Source: Oscillospiraceae bacterium
GTDB lineage: Bacteria; Bacillota_A; Clostridia; Oscillospirales; Oscillospiraceae
Direction: 5' to 3'
Length of the DNA: 40,937 nucleotides
Assembly: GCA_024690695.1 (NCBI GenBank)
Contig: JAILOS010000075.1
Coordinates: 1-40,937, forward strand
Within the stretch, counting starts at the first letter, position 1. Every line of letters starts with the position of its first letter. Below the pieces are notes generated by a model. That model had not been told where the DNA came from. It saw only the letters and a list, made by a program, of their open reading frames with translations, and made no database searches. Of this stretch, positions 16,385-25,541 are shown piece after piece. Position numbers and translations under genes: made by a program.

Positions 16385-18013
16385 ATGAAAAAAGCAAAAA
16401 TCCTCCTGAGCGTCCTTCTGGCGCTCACCATGATCCTGGCCCTCGGCGCCACCGCGTTTGCGGCGGGTACGATCGAAGTGGCGAACCCCGGCACCGAGAC
16501 CTACAAGGCGTACAAGATCTTTGACGCGGCCGAGAGCGGCGGCGACGTAACCTACACCCTCGCGGCGGACAGCGAATGGAAGGACGTCCTGCTGAACACG
16601 GACGGCAGCTCGAAGTACGACGGCCTCACCTTCGTCCCGGACAATGCAGCCTCCCCGACGGTTTATACGGTCCAGAAGGGCAACACCTTCAAGGCGGCGG
16701 ACTTCGCGGATTTCCTGCGCGGCTTTGATTCCACTACCGGCGCCGTTGACGATCACAATCTGACCGGCAAGACCGCCACGGCTCTCGCTGCCGCCAATCC
16801 GGGCGATCCCGTTCAGGGGAGCGTCGCCGCCGGCTACTACCTGGTCATCGCCAACGACGGCGCGAGCAACCAGGAGCGCGCGATGCTGACCACCGTCCTC
16901 AACGGCAAGACCGTGAAGATCCAGAACAAGAACGACATGCCGCTGGACAAGACCGTTGACGGCGAGAAGGAAGAGGGCGTCACGGTCGGCCAGAACCTGA
17001 ACTACAAGATCACGACCAGAGTTCCCACCGACGTTGCGTATGACGACACCTACTACGTCTATCGCCTTTCGGATACCATGACCAACGGCCTCACCTTTAA
17101 CAAGCCGGTCACGGTCAAGATTTATGACACCGACGGCACGACCGTTCTCGAGACGATTGTGCTGACGGAGGTTACCGATCCCTCCGCGATCCTCGGCGAC
17201 GACGAGGTGCGGTATAACGCCCACGGCTTCGAGCTGTCGCTGGATATGCTCACGCGCGGCAAGCCGAGCCGCACCGACCCCGCTGATCCTTCGACCGAAA
17301 CTGTCAACCCGCTGGCCGGCAAGAAGATCGAGATCACCTATACCGCGACCGTGAACGACGCCGCCGTTTCCGTTGTTTCGGAAAACGACGCGGTGCTGAC
17401 CTACGGCAACGATCCCGACAATCTGACCGTGAAGGATACGCAGACGAAGGTTTACACCTCCCGCATTCTGATCGACAAGTTCGAGAACGGCGCTCCCGAG
17501 CAGAAGCTTGAAGGTGCGAAGTTCATCCTGAGAGACACCGCTGCGGATAAGTATTATTACTTCAACACGACGACCGGCGCAGTGGAATGGGTCGCTGAAG
17601 CGGACTTCGTCGATTCGACCGACGCTGGTGTGACGATCAACGTCAAGGCGGATTATCTGAACGTAGCGAACATCACGATCGCTGAAACGACGAACGACGG
17701 CAAGGCCGAGTTCAAGGGCCTGAAGGACGGCTCCTACGAGCTGATCGAGATCGCGGCCCCCGCCGGCTACACGCTGCTCAACGATCCCATCCCCGTGACC
17801 GTTGACGGTTCCGCGTCCACGGCGACCGGTCTCTCTGAGGATCAGATCCTCGTTGCGCTGACCGAGATCGTTAACGTCGCCAACACGCCCGGCACCAACC
17901 TGCCCAGCACCGGCGGCATCGGCACCACGATCTTCACGGTCGTCGGCGGTCTGCTGATCGCGGGCGCCATCATCTTCGTCATCATCCGCAAGCGCGGCGA
18001 AGCCGAGGCCTGA
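16385..18013 (+). CDS. LPSTG-anchored major pilin (isopeptide-forming fimbrial backbone)
   Basis: 542 residues. The ATG at 16385 follows AAAGGAAAG and begins a clear signal peptide (MKKAKILLSVLLALTMILAL, cleavage after AFA). The order matches SpaA/SpaH-type backbone pilins: an N-terminal domain (about 25-185), a middle fimbrial isopeptide D2-type domain beginning near LDKTVDGEKEEG, and a C-terminal Cna-B domain. The last has ILIDKFENG (candidate Lys) and the E-box YELIEIAAPAGY whose Glu catalyses the intramolecular isopeptide bond. LPSTG (506-510), a membrane helix and the tail RKRGEAEA end the protein. It is probably polymerised by the class C sortase encoded next. It lies 76 bases after the giant protein gene, and a hairpin follows it. 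Confidence 0.93.
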   Translation: MKKAKILLSVLLALTMILALGATAFAAGTIEVANPGTETYKAYKIFDAAESGGDVTYTLAADSEWKDVLLNTDGSSKYDGLTFVPDNAASPTVYTVQKGNTFKAADFADFLRGFDSTTGAVDDHNLTGKTATALAAANPGDPVQGSVAAGYYLVIANDGASNQERAMLTTVLNGKTVKIQNKNDMPLDKTVDGEKEEGVTVGQNLNYKITTRVPTDVAYDDTYYVYRLSDTMTNGLTFNKPVTVKIYDTDGTTVLETIVLTEVTDPSAILGDDEVRYNAHGFELSLDMLTRGKPSRTDPADPSTETVNPLAGKKIEITYTATVNDAAVSVVSENDAVLTYGNDPDNLTVKDTQTKVYTSRILIDKFENGAPEQKLEGAKFILRDTAADKYYYFNTTTGAVEWVAEADFVDSTDAGVTINVKADYLNVANITIAETTNDGKAEFKGLKDGSYELIEIAAPAGYTLLNDPIPVTVDGSASTATGLSEDQILVALTEIVNVANTPGTNLPSTGGIGTTIFTVVGGLLIAGAIIFVIIRKRGEAEA

Positions 18014-18097
18014 TCCCGCGGCTGAACCGTTCCTTTCCGCGCGTCATGCGCGAAACCCCGGCTGACGGCACAGCCCCCGCCGGTCGGGGACGAAAAA

Positions 18098-18125
18098 GGG
18101 AGAGCGCCGGAAACGACGCTCTCCC
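18098..18125 (+). other. Hairpin between pilin and sortase genes
   Basis: GGGAGAGCG (18098-18106) pairs with CGCTCTCCC (18117-18125). No T-tract follows, so it is unlikely to stop transcription fully. It may act as a partial terminator or mRNA stability element that keeps pilin levels above sortase levels. The rest of the 202-bp gap 18014-18215 shows no gene. Confidence 0.5.
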
Positions 18126-18215
18126 GCAAGGGCGGCCGACAGCCGTCCCTCCCGCAAAGCGGCGATCCCGCCGGAGACGCCTCGGGACCGACCATTCCCT
18201 CAAGGGGACAAAAGC

Positions 18216-19241
18216 ATGAGTGACAACAAGGAAGCGCCGGCGTCGGCCGTTACGGACGGAACGGAGCCGGTCCCCACGAAGCAAAAACCCAAAAAGAAGA
18301 AAAGAATCGGGATCTTCCCGTTCATCATATTCCTGTTGGGCGCGGGCATCCTCCTGTACCCGACGGTGAGCAACTACTACAACGTCGTCCACCAGTCGAA
18401 CGCGATCGTCGAATACGCGGAAAACCTGGCCGCGATGGACAACGAGTTCATTCAGGAGATGTGGGCGCGGGCCATCGAGCACAACGAGCAGCTCTACGCG
18501 GCGCAGCTCGGCGAGGAGCTGCCCGAGGATGCGCTGCAGCATTACGACGAGATCCTCCGCGTGACCGAAAACGGCATGATGGGCTATATCGACGTTCCGA
18601 AGGTCAAGATCCATCTGCCGATCTACCACGGGACCTCCGAGCCGGTGCTGCAAAAGGGCGTCGGCCATCTCGAATGGAGCTCCTTCCCGGTCGGCGGGGA
18701 GAACACGCACACGGTCCTCACGGGCCATACGGGCCTTCCCTCGGCCCGACTGTTCACCGACCTGGATCAGGTCGAGGTCGGCGACCTCCTGCTGATCCAG
18801 ATCCTCGGCGAGAAGATGACCTACGAGGTCGACAGCATCGAAACCGTTCTTCCCTACGAAATCGACAGCCTGTCCATTTTTGAGGGAAAGGATCTCTGCA
18901 CGCTCGTGACCTGCACCCCCTACGGCGTCAACTCGCACCGTCTGCTCGTCCACGCGCACCGGATCGAAAACGAGGAGGAAGAGGTCGAGATCATCGAGGT
19001 GACGAAAGAGGTGGAAGTCAACGCCCGCGACCCGATGATCCAGATGGTCAGGATCGCCGCCGCCGCCTTCGCCGTGCTGGTGATCGCCGCGCTGTGGGGC
19101 GTCGGACGGAGAAAAAAGAAGAAGAAGAACGCTATGACGCCGCCGGCCGAAACGAAGCCGGAGGAAGAGAAAACGGAACAAGCGGCTGAAGAGGAAGAAA
19201 AGCCGGACGAAAACAAAGCCGAAGAAGAACCGAAAGACTGA
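18216..19241 (+). CDS. Class C (pilin-polymerising) sortase
   Basis: 341 residues: a basic cytoplasmic N-terminus, a membrane helix (about 30-49), the extracellular sortase barrel, a second membrane helix (about 272-291), and a very acidic/lysine-rich cytoplasmic tail. Catalytic residues are visible: His171 in LTGHTGLP, Cys233 in TLVTCTPYG and Arg242 in NSHRLLVHAHR. The TCTPYGVNSHR signature and the C-terminal helix are typical of class C enzymes, which link pilins through LPxTG to a lysine of the next subunit. It sits between the backbone pilin and the pilin-sortase fusion gene, 20 bases before the latter. No clear DPW-type lid motif was seen. The long charged tail (KKKKK, then EEE-rich) is unusual. 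Confidence 0.93.
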   Translation: MSDNKEAPASAVTDGTEPVPTKQKPKKKKRIGIFPFIIFLLGAGILLYPTVSNYYNVVHQSNAIVEYAENLAAMDNEFIQEMWARAIEHNEQLYAAQLGEELPEDALQHYDEILRVTENGMMGYIDVPKVKIHLPIYHGTSEPVLQKGVGHLEWSSFPVGGENTHTVLTGHTGLPSARLFTDLDQVEVGDLLLIQILGEKMTYEVDSIETVLPYEIDSLSIFEGKDLCTLVTCTPYGVNSHRLLVHAHRIENEEEEVEIIEVTKEVEVNARDPMIQMVRIAAAAFAVLVIAALWGVGRRKKKKKNAMTPPAETKPEEEKTEQAAEEEEKPDENKAEEEPKD

Positions 19242-19261
19242 AGAAAAGCCGGAGAAGCCAG

Positions 19262-20647
19262 ATGAAGCACGGGATCCGACAACTGAATACGCGCCTGCTC
19301 GGTTTCGTGCTGGCGCTCGGCCTGCTGCTGCTTCTGGCCGCGGCGGCGCCCGCGCGCGCCTTTGCCGCCGCGCCGGTGGAAACCGACAGGCCGGTGAAGC
19401 TGACCGTGCTGCTCAGCTACGAGGAGCTGGCGCTGCCGGGCGGCGAGCTTTCGGTTTACCGCGTCGGCGATCTCTCCGCGGACGCCGAGCTGACGCTGAC
19501 GGAGCCCTTTGCCGCCCGCTTTGATCTGAGCGGGAAGAGCACCCGGAGCGACTGGACGGCGCTGGCCGAGGCGATGAAGCGCTTCTGCGCCGACGAGAAG
19601 CTGAGCCCGACCGCAAAAGGCACGACCGACGACGAGGGCAAAGCCGTCTTCGACGCCGAAAAGGGGATCGGGCAGGGGCTGTACCTCATCGTCGTCGACG
19701 ATCTGGAATACCGGGGCGTCCGCTATCATTCGCTGCCGTTTCTGATCACGCTGCCCTGCTGGAACGAACGCGATCAGGCCTGGGATTACGAGGTCGAAGC
19801 CTCCCCGAAGATCGACCGTGAGCTCTCCCCGACGCCGACGCCGACGCCGACGCCGAGCCCGACGCCCACGCCCACGGCTACGCCGAGGCCGACGCCGCCC
19901 CCGCCGGGCGACGAGACGCTTCCGCAGACGGGCATGCTGTGGTGGCCGGTCCCGGCGCTGCTGGGGGTCTTCGCGCTGCTTCTGGCGCTGGGGATCGCGC
20001 TGCGGAAAAAACCGTCCGCGACCGCGCTGCTTATCCTCGGCGGCCTCTGTGCGCTCGGCGCCTTCGGCCTGACGGTGAACAACCTGCTGGCGGACGCGCG
20101 CGCCGAGGTCAGCGTCGCCGCGGAGCGGGAGCGGCTGCTGCCGGTCATTGAGGAGCTCACCGCCGAAAAGGAAGAGGCGGGTCCTTCGCTGCCGACGCTG
20201 CCGGAGCCTGAGCCGGAGGCGGAGGAAGAGGAAGCCCCGCAGCCCTACCGCGAGATGACCGTCCGGACCGTGGACGGCGTGAATTACGTGGCGATGCTCA
20301 GCATCCCCGATCTGAATCTGGAGCTTCCGATCCGCAGCGACTGGGACTATAACTCGCTCAACCGCTCGCCCTGCCGCTACGCCGGCTCGGCCTATATGGA
20401 CGACCTCGTGCTCTGCGCGCACAATTTCAGCCAGCATTTCGGGCGGCTCAACGATCTGGAGGAGGGCAGCGAGGTGCTGCTGGTAGACATGGAGGGCAAT
20501 CTGTTCCGCTACGTGGTCGCGCGGCAGGAGATCCTGGCGCCGACGGCGGTCCGGGAGATGACCGATTCCGAGTACGGCCTGACCCTGTTTACCTGCACGC
20601 TCGGCGGACGCTCCCGCGTCACGGTACGCTGCGCCCGCGTTGAGTAA
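19262..20647 (+). CDS. Fusion of LPQTG minor pilin with a sortase domain
   Basis: 461 residues, preceded by GGAGAAG. Residues 1-36 are a signal peptide. Residues 40-190 form a pilin-like domain (VKLTVLLSYEELALPGGELSVYRVGDL; GQGLYLIVVDDLEYRGVRYHSLPFLI) resembling basal/minor pilins. A Pro-Thr stalk (about 194-215) leads to LPQTG (220-224), a membrane helix and basic RKK, which is a complete sorting signal. The chain does not end there: a second hydrophobic segment (about 250-268) and a coiled linker follow, then a sortase domain (about 325-461) with His387 in LCAHNFSQHF, Cys445 in LTLFTCTLGG and Arg450/452. The catalytic end resembles class B/D-like clostridial sortases. Both parts are in one uninterrupted frame. 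Processing at LPQTG would release pilin from enzyme. The fusion is directly visible; the roles are inferred. Confidence 0.88.
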   Translation: MKHGIRQLNTRLLGFVLALGLLLLLAAAAPARAFAAAPVETDRPVKLTVLLSYEELALPGGELSVYRVGDLSADAELTLTEPFAARFDLSGKSTRSDWTALAEAMKRFCADEKLSPTAKGTTDDEGKAVFDAEKGIGQGLYLIVVDDLEYRGVRYHSLPFLITLPCWNERDQAWDYEVEASPKIDRELSPTPTPTPTPSPTPTPTATPRPTPPPPGDETLPQTGMLWWPVPALLGVFALLLALGIALRKKPSATALLILGGLCALGAFGLTVNNLLADARAEVSVAAERERLLPVIEELTAEKEEAGPSLPTLPEPEPEAEEEEAPQPYREMTVRTVDGVNYVAMLSIPDLNLELPIRSDWDYNSLNRSPCRYAGSAYMDDLVLCAHNFSQHFGRLNDLEEGSEVLLVDMEGNLFRYVVARQEILAPTAVREMTDSEYGLTLFTCTLGGRSRVTVRCARVE

Positions 20648-20660
20648 GTCAAGTCCATAC

Positions 20661-20716
20661 GAGCAAAAACGCCCCCGCCGTTCACAAAAAAGTGAACGGC
20701 GGGGGCGTTTTTGCTC
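20661..20716. terminator. Strong bidirectional terminator closing the pilus locus and the TIR operon
   Basis: A perfect 25-bp stem: GAGCAAAAACGCCCCCGCCG... at 20661-20685 and its complement at 20692-20716, with an A6 loop. Both arms carry T5 or A5 near the base, so it can act for both convergent transcripts. Confidence 0.9.
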
Positions 20717-20730
20717 AGGAGCTTATCGGG

Positions 20731-20858
20731 TCAGCGGATCTCATTCTCCGCAACGAGATAACGCTCGGGATCCTTCGGGGAGATATAGACGGCGACGGTG
20801 TGGCAGCGGGATGCCACCGAAGAACAGCGCGGGGAAAAGCGCGTTTTTCCGTCTCTTT
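20731..20858 (-). pseudogene. Possible orphan coding remnant
   Basis: On the minus strand, a frame ending at TGA (20731-20733) reads TVAVYISPKDPERYLVAENEIR, which looks like a real protein C-terminus. No start codon with a ribosome site is visible, and the frame runs into the end of the TIR gene. It may be the tail of a lost gene or chance. Not recognised. Confidence 0.2.
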
Positions 20859-23800
20859 TTATTCGCCGATCAACAGAGCGGCGACGATATAGGTCTCTTT
20901 CCGGCTGTAATACGGGCTCCGGTAGATCTGCTCCATCGCCGGGCAGACCAGAACGCCGTCCGCGTGGGGCAGGGGAAGACCCTCGGCGAAGCGCTCCAGA
21001 GAGCCCAGACTGGGACGCCCCGGCAGATAAGCGCCGACGCCCTCGTTGAAGCCCGCGACGCCCCGACTCGCCCGGTCGTAGACGACGCAGAAGGCCTCCG
21101 AGCGATACAGATCGTTATAGAAGATCAGCAGGCGGTCCTCTCCAGCAGCGGAGGCGAGCGAATACGAGGCGAATCTGCCTCTGAACTGCACGCCCATGGC
21201 GGCGAGCGAGCTTCGGTTCAGCAGCTCGCCGCTCGCACTGTCGATAAAGCAGAGCTCGCCGCTGCCGGTAAAGGCGAGCAGCATCCGGTCGTGATCGGCA
21301 AAAAGCAGCCTGACCGTGGTGGCGGGAAGCGAGGGCCCCTTGACGGTCCTGTCCGCTTTCAGATCCTTGATCCGCAGCGTTTCTCCGTCCCAGGCGGCCA
21401 GCATGGGCTTGTCCGCGCCGAGCGCGAACAGCGAGCCGTCCTCGCCTTTCAGCGCGCTGAACCGGCCCTCCGGCCCGTACAGAGTCAGCGAGCCCGCTTT
21501 CTCGCGCAGCAGCACGCAGCCGCAGCCGCCGACGGCTTCAATCGTCCAGCTTCCCTCGGGGCAGGAGATCGTTTGATCCAAAGCGCCGTCGCCAAAAAGC
21601 AGGAGACGCTGCTCGCCGCCTCGCGTCACGGCCGCGCTGAAAACGGAGCCTGAGCGCGCGGAAACGGCCGACACGAGCGAGGCGCCTTCCTCCGCCGGCG
21701 TAAACGTCTCGTTTGGCACGTCGTAAACGCCCTTCGGCGAGATCAGCAGCCCCTCCTCCGTCAGATACAGCAGACCGGGGTCCTCCCAGCCGCAGTCCTC
21801 CGGCGGCGCGGCGGAGGCGATCGGATCGCCCTGCGCGCCGAGCAGCAGCGCCTCAACGGGCTCGTCAACGGGATTGTAGCCGAGACAGAGGGTCAGAGCG
21901 CGGGAGGGAGACGGGAGCATGAACACGCGGCTGGAATAGGCGGAAACCCGCGATTTGAGCTCGAATTTCACGTTTTCCATCTGGCGGACAAGCGAGGCGC
22001 GCTGCGGAAAGATTTCCGGTACGAGGAGGATGCCGGATTCGTCGAAGGAAGGACCGGAGATCGCAGCTGCCGCCAGAGCGTAGCCGCAGCGGAAATTGTA
22101 GATCCCCATCGTGTCGGTCAGCAGACCTTCGTCGGTGCAGAAGCTGACCGTGCCGTTTTTCAGCGCCAGGCACATACAGGCGTTGCTGTACAGCCGGCCC
22201 GCGACAAGACTGTCGGAGAGCTCCAGCTGCCAAAGGAGAGTTCCGGCCTCCAGATCGACCATATACAGATCGCGCTTGCAGCCGATCACGGCCCGCGTGC
22301 CGGCGGCGTCGAAGAGCTCAAAGCCGGCGAGGGAGCTGACGGAAGAGCCCTGCCGGAGAAGGATCGGCTCTTTTGGGAGCGAGACCTCGAAACGAGGCGT
22401 CGATGAGCCGTCGTACAGCCGGAGCGAGGACGCGCCGCTGTTGTCGTCGCAGGCCAGCAGCAGGCTTCCGTCGTCGGTGAACAGCAGCCGATACGCTGTC
22501 GAGCCGGGGGAGAAGGGAAGCCCTTCCGCCAGCGGGATGAGCTTTTCGCTGCTTGTGGGCCAGAGGTAGAGATCGGCCACGTCGCTGTCGTCGGAGCGCT
22601 GCAGCAGAAGCGCGGCGAGGGAAGCGTCCGGCGAGAGAACGGCGGCCGGGCACAGACGGCGCTCCTGACCGCTGAAAACGCCGCGATGGAGCGCCTCGCC
22701 GCTGTCGAGATCGACAAGCGTAAAGCATTCATCGCCGACGGAGGTCGGCAGCGAGCGCAGGAGGCAGGCGCTTTCGTCGTCGGAAACGCACAAGAAGCCG
22801 TAAAGGGAGAGGAAATAGGCGTTCAGCTGGTTGTTCTGCACCAGGGAATCCGAGAGAGAGCTCAGCAGATAGTCCACAGCCCCGTCCTCAAGCTGCCAGT
22901 TGATCTTTCCGCTCTGAAGATCGAAGGAGGTCAGACCGCCGCTCCCGTAGACGAGCAGCGCGCCGTGCGTCTCCAGAAAACGCAGATCGGCGGCGACGCC
23001 GACGCTGTTTTTCCACAGCAGCCGGTTTTCCGACAGATCCCAGCAGTACAGGGAGCCAAATTCATCCGTCGTCGCCAGCAGATAGCCGTTTTCCGACAGG
23101 GCGATCCGTCGGATCGGAGCCTCCTGCTCGACCGAGCGGCGGTAGCGCAGCACGCCTTTCCGGTACAGGTCGAGCTCCTGCGAGAGCGCGAGCTCCGCCT
23201 CCGGCACGTAGGGGCGCTCGTTTCCCTCGCCGGGCAGCGCCTGCAGCGCATAGCGCAGCGCGCCGTTGTAGTCGCCCTCCCGATAGGCCTCCTGCGACAG
23301 CGCCGCCAGGGTCTTCGACTCGTTGATCAGCGACTGCCGCAGCTCCTCGCGGATCATCGCGTTGCGGTTGAGGAGCATCCCGATGAAGGCCGCGGCTACC
23401 AGCGCCACGCCGACGGCGGCCGCGGTCGCGCGGCGGAGCTTGAAGCGCTGCTCGCGCCGGTAGAGCGCGTCGTAGGGGCAGCCGATCAGCGCGGCGAGAA
23501 TGCGCAGGCTCTCGGTGCGAAACAGCCGCTCACGCTTCAAGGGGCTGTCGGCGACGATGTTGGCCGCCATCGGCTCGACGAAGCGGACGATGTCTCCCTC
23601 CGGCGAGCGCACCTCCGTCAGCGGAGCGGGAAAGGCCGTCTCCGGCGTGCCGTCCGCCAGCAGGGCCAGCACGTGATCCCGGTCGTGGTGCTCGAGGAAA
23701 TAGCTGATCTCGCGCAGGACCCAGCGGGATTTCGCGGTTTCCGGCGTGCAGATGACGATCAGATATTCCGAGTGATCCAGCGCCTGCTCGATGTTCTCGC

Positions 23801-23984
23801 TCAGGTTGCTGGAGATCGGCAGCTCGTCCTGGTCGCGGAAAACGAGGCCGGGCTTCTTTCGCCCGTCCTTCCGCAGCTCCTTCGGGATCAGAAAATGCTC
23901 GATGCGCTTATGCAGCTTTTTGGCCGTCGCCATCTCCAGCGGGAGATGACGGTAGCTGATAAAGGCGATGTAGTTTCGTTCCAT
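20859..23984 (-). CDS. TIR domain - transmembrane - beta-propeller protein
   Basis: 1,041 residues. The ATG at 23984 follows CGGAGG. Residues 1-165 are a TIR domain: YIAFISYRH at the start, LVFRDQDELP near 47-56, LIVICTPETAKSRWVLREI with Trp88 and Glu92 in the position of the NADase catalytic glutamate, then FLEHHDRDHVLALL. A single membrane helix spans about 186-205. Residues 220-275 look helical (ESKTLAALSQEAYREGDYNGALRYALQAL, TPR-like; cited as a region). About 285-1040 contain WD40/PQQ-like beta strands (LYCWDLSENRLLW, LTSFDLQSGKINW, MVDLEAGTLLWQLEL, LCFIDSASGELL), probably two propellers. Bacterial TIRs cleave NAD+ or make nucleotide signals. It is the last gene of a three-gene operon, 15 bases after the channel gene. 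The propeller would be a sensor or scaffold. Function inferred only. Confidence 0.9.
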   Translation of the reverse strand: MERNYIAFISYRHLPLEMATAKKLHKRIEHFLIPKELRKDGRKKPGLVFRDQDELPISSNLSENIEQALDHSEYLIVICTPETAKSRWVLREISYFLEHHDRDHVLALLADGTPETAFPAPLTEVRSPEGDIVRFVEPMAANIVADSPLKRERLFRTESLRILAALIGCPYDALYRREQRFKLRRATAAAVGVALVAAAFIGMLLNRNAMIREELRQSLINESKTLAALSQEAYREGDYNGALRYALQALPGEGNERPYVPEAELALSQELDLYRKGVLRYRRSVEQEAPIRRIALSENGYLLATTDEFGSLYCWDLSENRLLWKNSVGVAADLRFLETHGALLVYGSGGLTSFDLQSGKINWQLEDGAVDYLLSSLSDSLVQNNQLNAYFLSLYGFLCVSDDESACLLRSLPTSVGDECFTLVDLDSGEALHRGVFSGQERRLCPAAVLSPDASLAALLLQRSDDSDVADLYLWPTSSEKLIPLAEGLPFSPGSTAYRLLFTDDGSLLLACDDNSGASSLRLYDGSSTPRFEVSLPKEPILLRQGSSVSSLAGFELFDAAGTRAVIGCKRDLYMVDLEAGTLLWQLELSDSLVAGRLYSNACMCLALKNGTVSFCTDEGLLTDTMGIYNFRCGYALAAAAISGPSFDESGILLVPEIFPQRASLVRQMENVKFELKSRVSAYSSRVFMLPSPSRALTLCLGYNPVDEPVEALLLGAQGDPIASAAPPEDCGWEDPGLLYLTEEGLLISPKGVYDVPNETFTPAEEGASLVSAVSARSGSVFSAAVTRGGEQRLLLFGDGALDQTISCPEGSWTIEAVGGCGCVLLREKAGSLTLYGPEGRFSALKGEDGSLFALGADKPMLAAWDGETLRIKDLKADRTVKGPSLPATTVRLLFADHDRMLLAFTGSGELCFIDSASGELLNRSSLAAMGVQFRGRFASYSLASAAGEDRLLIFYNDLYRSEAFCVVYDRASRGVAGFNEGVGAYLPGRPSLGSLERFAEGLPLPHADGVLVCPAMEQIYRSPYYSRKETYIVAALLIGE

Positions 23985-23999
23985 CGTGTTCGCCTCCGT

Positions 24000-25541
24000 T
24001 CAGGCGCCTTTTTCGGTTTCGGCGAGCTTGCTCAGAAGCTGCCAGGCGTAGTCGTCCTTGGCCTGGTCCTCGTCGCTGAGCGCCCAATAGGGCAACAGCG
24101 CCGGATGAAGCCGCTCTTTATCGCTCCGCTGTTCGGCCCAGTGCCAGTTGTACAGGCGGTGGAAGCGCAGCCAGCGCCGATGCTCCGTTTCGCGCAGCAG
24201 CTCGCGATCGTCGGGGTCGAGCGCGTCGAAACGTCTGCGGGCCTCGAGATAATCGGCCGCCTTCGGCTCGGCTGGGGCGCTTTCTCCCAGCAGGATGCGC
24301 AGCTTGACGGGGATATGATCCGCCGCGGCGATATTGCTGGCGCGCAGGAAGGGGCTCAGCTCCCGCCAGGAGCGGGTCATCCCGGCGTTCCGGTTGTAGA
24401 TCTCGTTGAGCAGCATGGCGCGGCGGTCGAGCTCGCTGCGCAGCACGTTTTCCGGCGTCAGCGTCTCGTCGAGCGCGCCGAAGGAGGGGACGCCCTCCAC
24501 GCGCAGCTTCAGGCGCAGCCGAAGCTGTCCGCGGCAGACGAAGCCGCGGCGCAGCTCGTTGAAGACGCGCAGGTTTTCCTCGTCCTCGGCGGCGCACAGC
24601 AGCACGCGGTCGGCCCGGCGGAGAAGCTCGGCCTGCTCGGCCCAGTGCTCGCCGTGAAAGACGAGCAGATCGCCGTCGCGGCCCTCGGGAAGCAGCGAAT
24701 CGGTCAGCTCCCGGCGGAGCCTCGCAAAGCTCTCGCCGACGCCGAAGCAGTGGTATTCGATCCGCCGCGGCAGGGGAAAGACGTTCGTGAGCAGCGCGCG
24801 CTCGAGCAGGGCCTCGGCCGCGCCGCCGGAGCCGATCAGCACGATGCACGTCTCCTCCGGGCGCAGCGGCTCGCTCTGCCAGTAGAGACGCGCCATCGCG
24901 TCGTTCAAGCTGAAGGGATGCAGGGCTTCCGGCGCTTCGACGGCGGGGGAGACCTCCGTCATGCAGTAGGAGGGGAGCCCCGCCTGCGCGCTCCGCAGGG
25001 CGGCGGCGTAGTTTTTCCAGCCGTTTTCCCCCAGAAAGAAGAAGGACATCGAGCCGCCGCGGCGCATCCTGACCAGGCTTTCGGCGCTCCGGTCGGCCTT
25101 TACGGCGCCCTTCGGCGCGTTTTTGGCCGCGGTCGGGAAGATCGGCAGCGCGCTCGGATCCTCGCGGAGCAGCGAGGAGGCGAGCAGCAGCGCCTCGGGG
25201 CTGTCCTCCGTAAAGACGTACCAGGGCCGCGAGCGGCTGAAAAACAGGCGCAGCGTCGGAAGGAGACCGCCGCGGATCAGCCGCAGGCCGAGCGCGATCA
25301 GCGCGGTCAGGATGCCGATGCTGCAAAAGGCGAAGACCAGCCCGACCAGCCGGCCAACCGGCGTCACCGGCGTGAGATCGCCGTAGCCGACGGTCGTGAT
25401 CGTGATCAGCGAATACCAGATCGCTTCGCCGATCGTGCTGATCCGGCCGCCCTCGGCGCCGGACTCGGCCCACAGGAGAAGCGCCAGCAGCAGAGCATAG
25501 ATCAGCAGCGAGCCCAGCAGGAGCTTGAGCGATCGTTTCAT
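24000..25541 (-). CDS. Potassium channel with Rossmann/RCK-like and RyR-like cytosolic domains
   Basis: 513 residues. Residues 5-24 are TM1, 36-49 the pore helix, TVGYGD (50-55) the canonical K+ selectivity filter, and 62-88 TM2, so it is a two-helix Ion_trans_2 pore. The cytosolic part starts with a Rossmann-like segment (WYVFTEDSPEALLLASSLL, near 106-124), then a second with a dinucleotide-type loop (CIVLIGSGGAAEALLERALL, near 233-252). The last 85 residues resemble the RyR domain (ETEHRRWLRFHRLYNW ... HPALLPYWALSDEDQAKDDYAW). RyR modules in bacteria are thought to bind small ligands. The start overlaps the stop of the upstream gene as ATGA. The channel would conduct K+ when its cytosolic domains sense a ligand, perhaps one made by the TIR protein. 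Confidence 0.88.
   Translation of the reverse strand: MKRSLKLLLGSLLIYALLLALLLWAESGAEGGRISTIGEAIWYSLITITTVGYGDLTPVTPVGRLVGLVFAFCSIGILTALIALGLRLIRGGLLPTLRLFFSRSRPWYVFTEDSPEALLLASSLLREDPSALPIFPTAAKNAPKGAVKADRSAESLVRMRRGGSMSFFFLGENGWKNYAAALRSAQAGLPSYCMTEVSPAVEAPEALHPFSLNDAMARLYWQSEPLRPEETCIVLIGSGGAAEALLERALLTNVFPLPRRIEYHCFGVGESFARLRRELTDSLLPEGRDGDLLVFHGEHWAEQAELLRRADRVLLCAAEDEENLRVFNELRRGFVCRGQLRLRLKLRVEGVPSFGALDETLTPENVLRSELDRRAMLLNEIYNRNAGMTRSWRELSPFLRASNIAAADHIPVKLRILLGESAPAEPKAADYLEARRRFDALDPDDRELLRETEHRRWLRFHRLYNWHWAEQRSDKERLHPALLPYWALSDEDQAKDDYAWQLLSKLAETEKGA

Noticed and set aside
19835..19905. Short tandem ACGCCG units as a CRISPR or regulatory repeat
   Set aside because: They are in frame and encode the Pro-Thr stalk of the pilin-sortase fusion; no spacers are present.
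5404..20647. Pilus locus as a transposon or integrative element because of the recombinase
   Set aside because: No transposase, mobilisation genes, target duplications or att-like tRNA end were seen; the recombinase is of small resolvase/invertase size.
20859..23984. TIR gene as part of a Thoeris or CBASS system
   Set aside because: No SIR2-SLOG, Macro-TM, cyclase or other standard effector is in the window; the partners are channel and RCK/RyR proteins.
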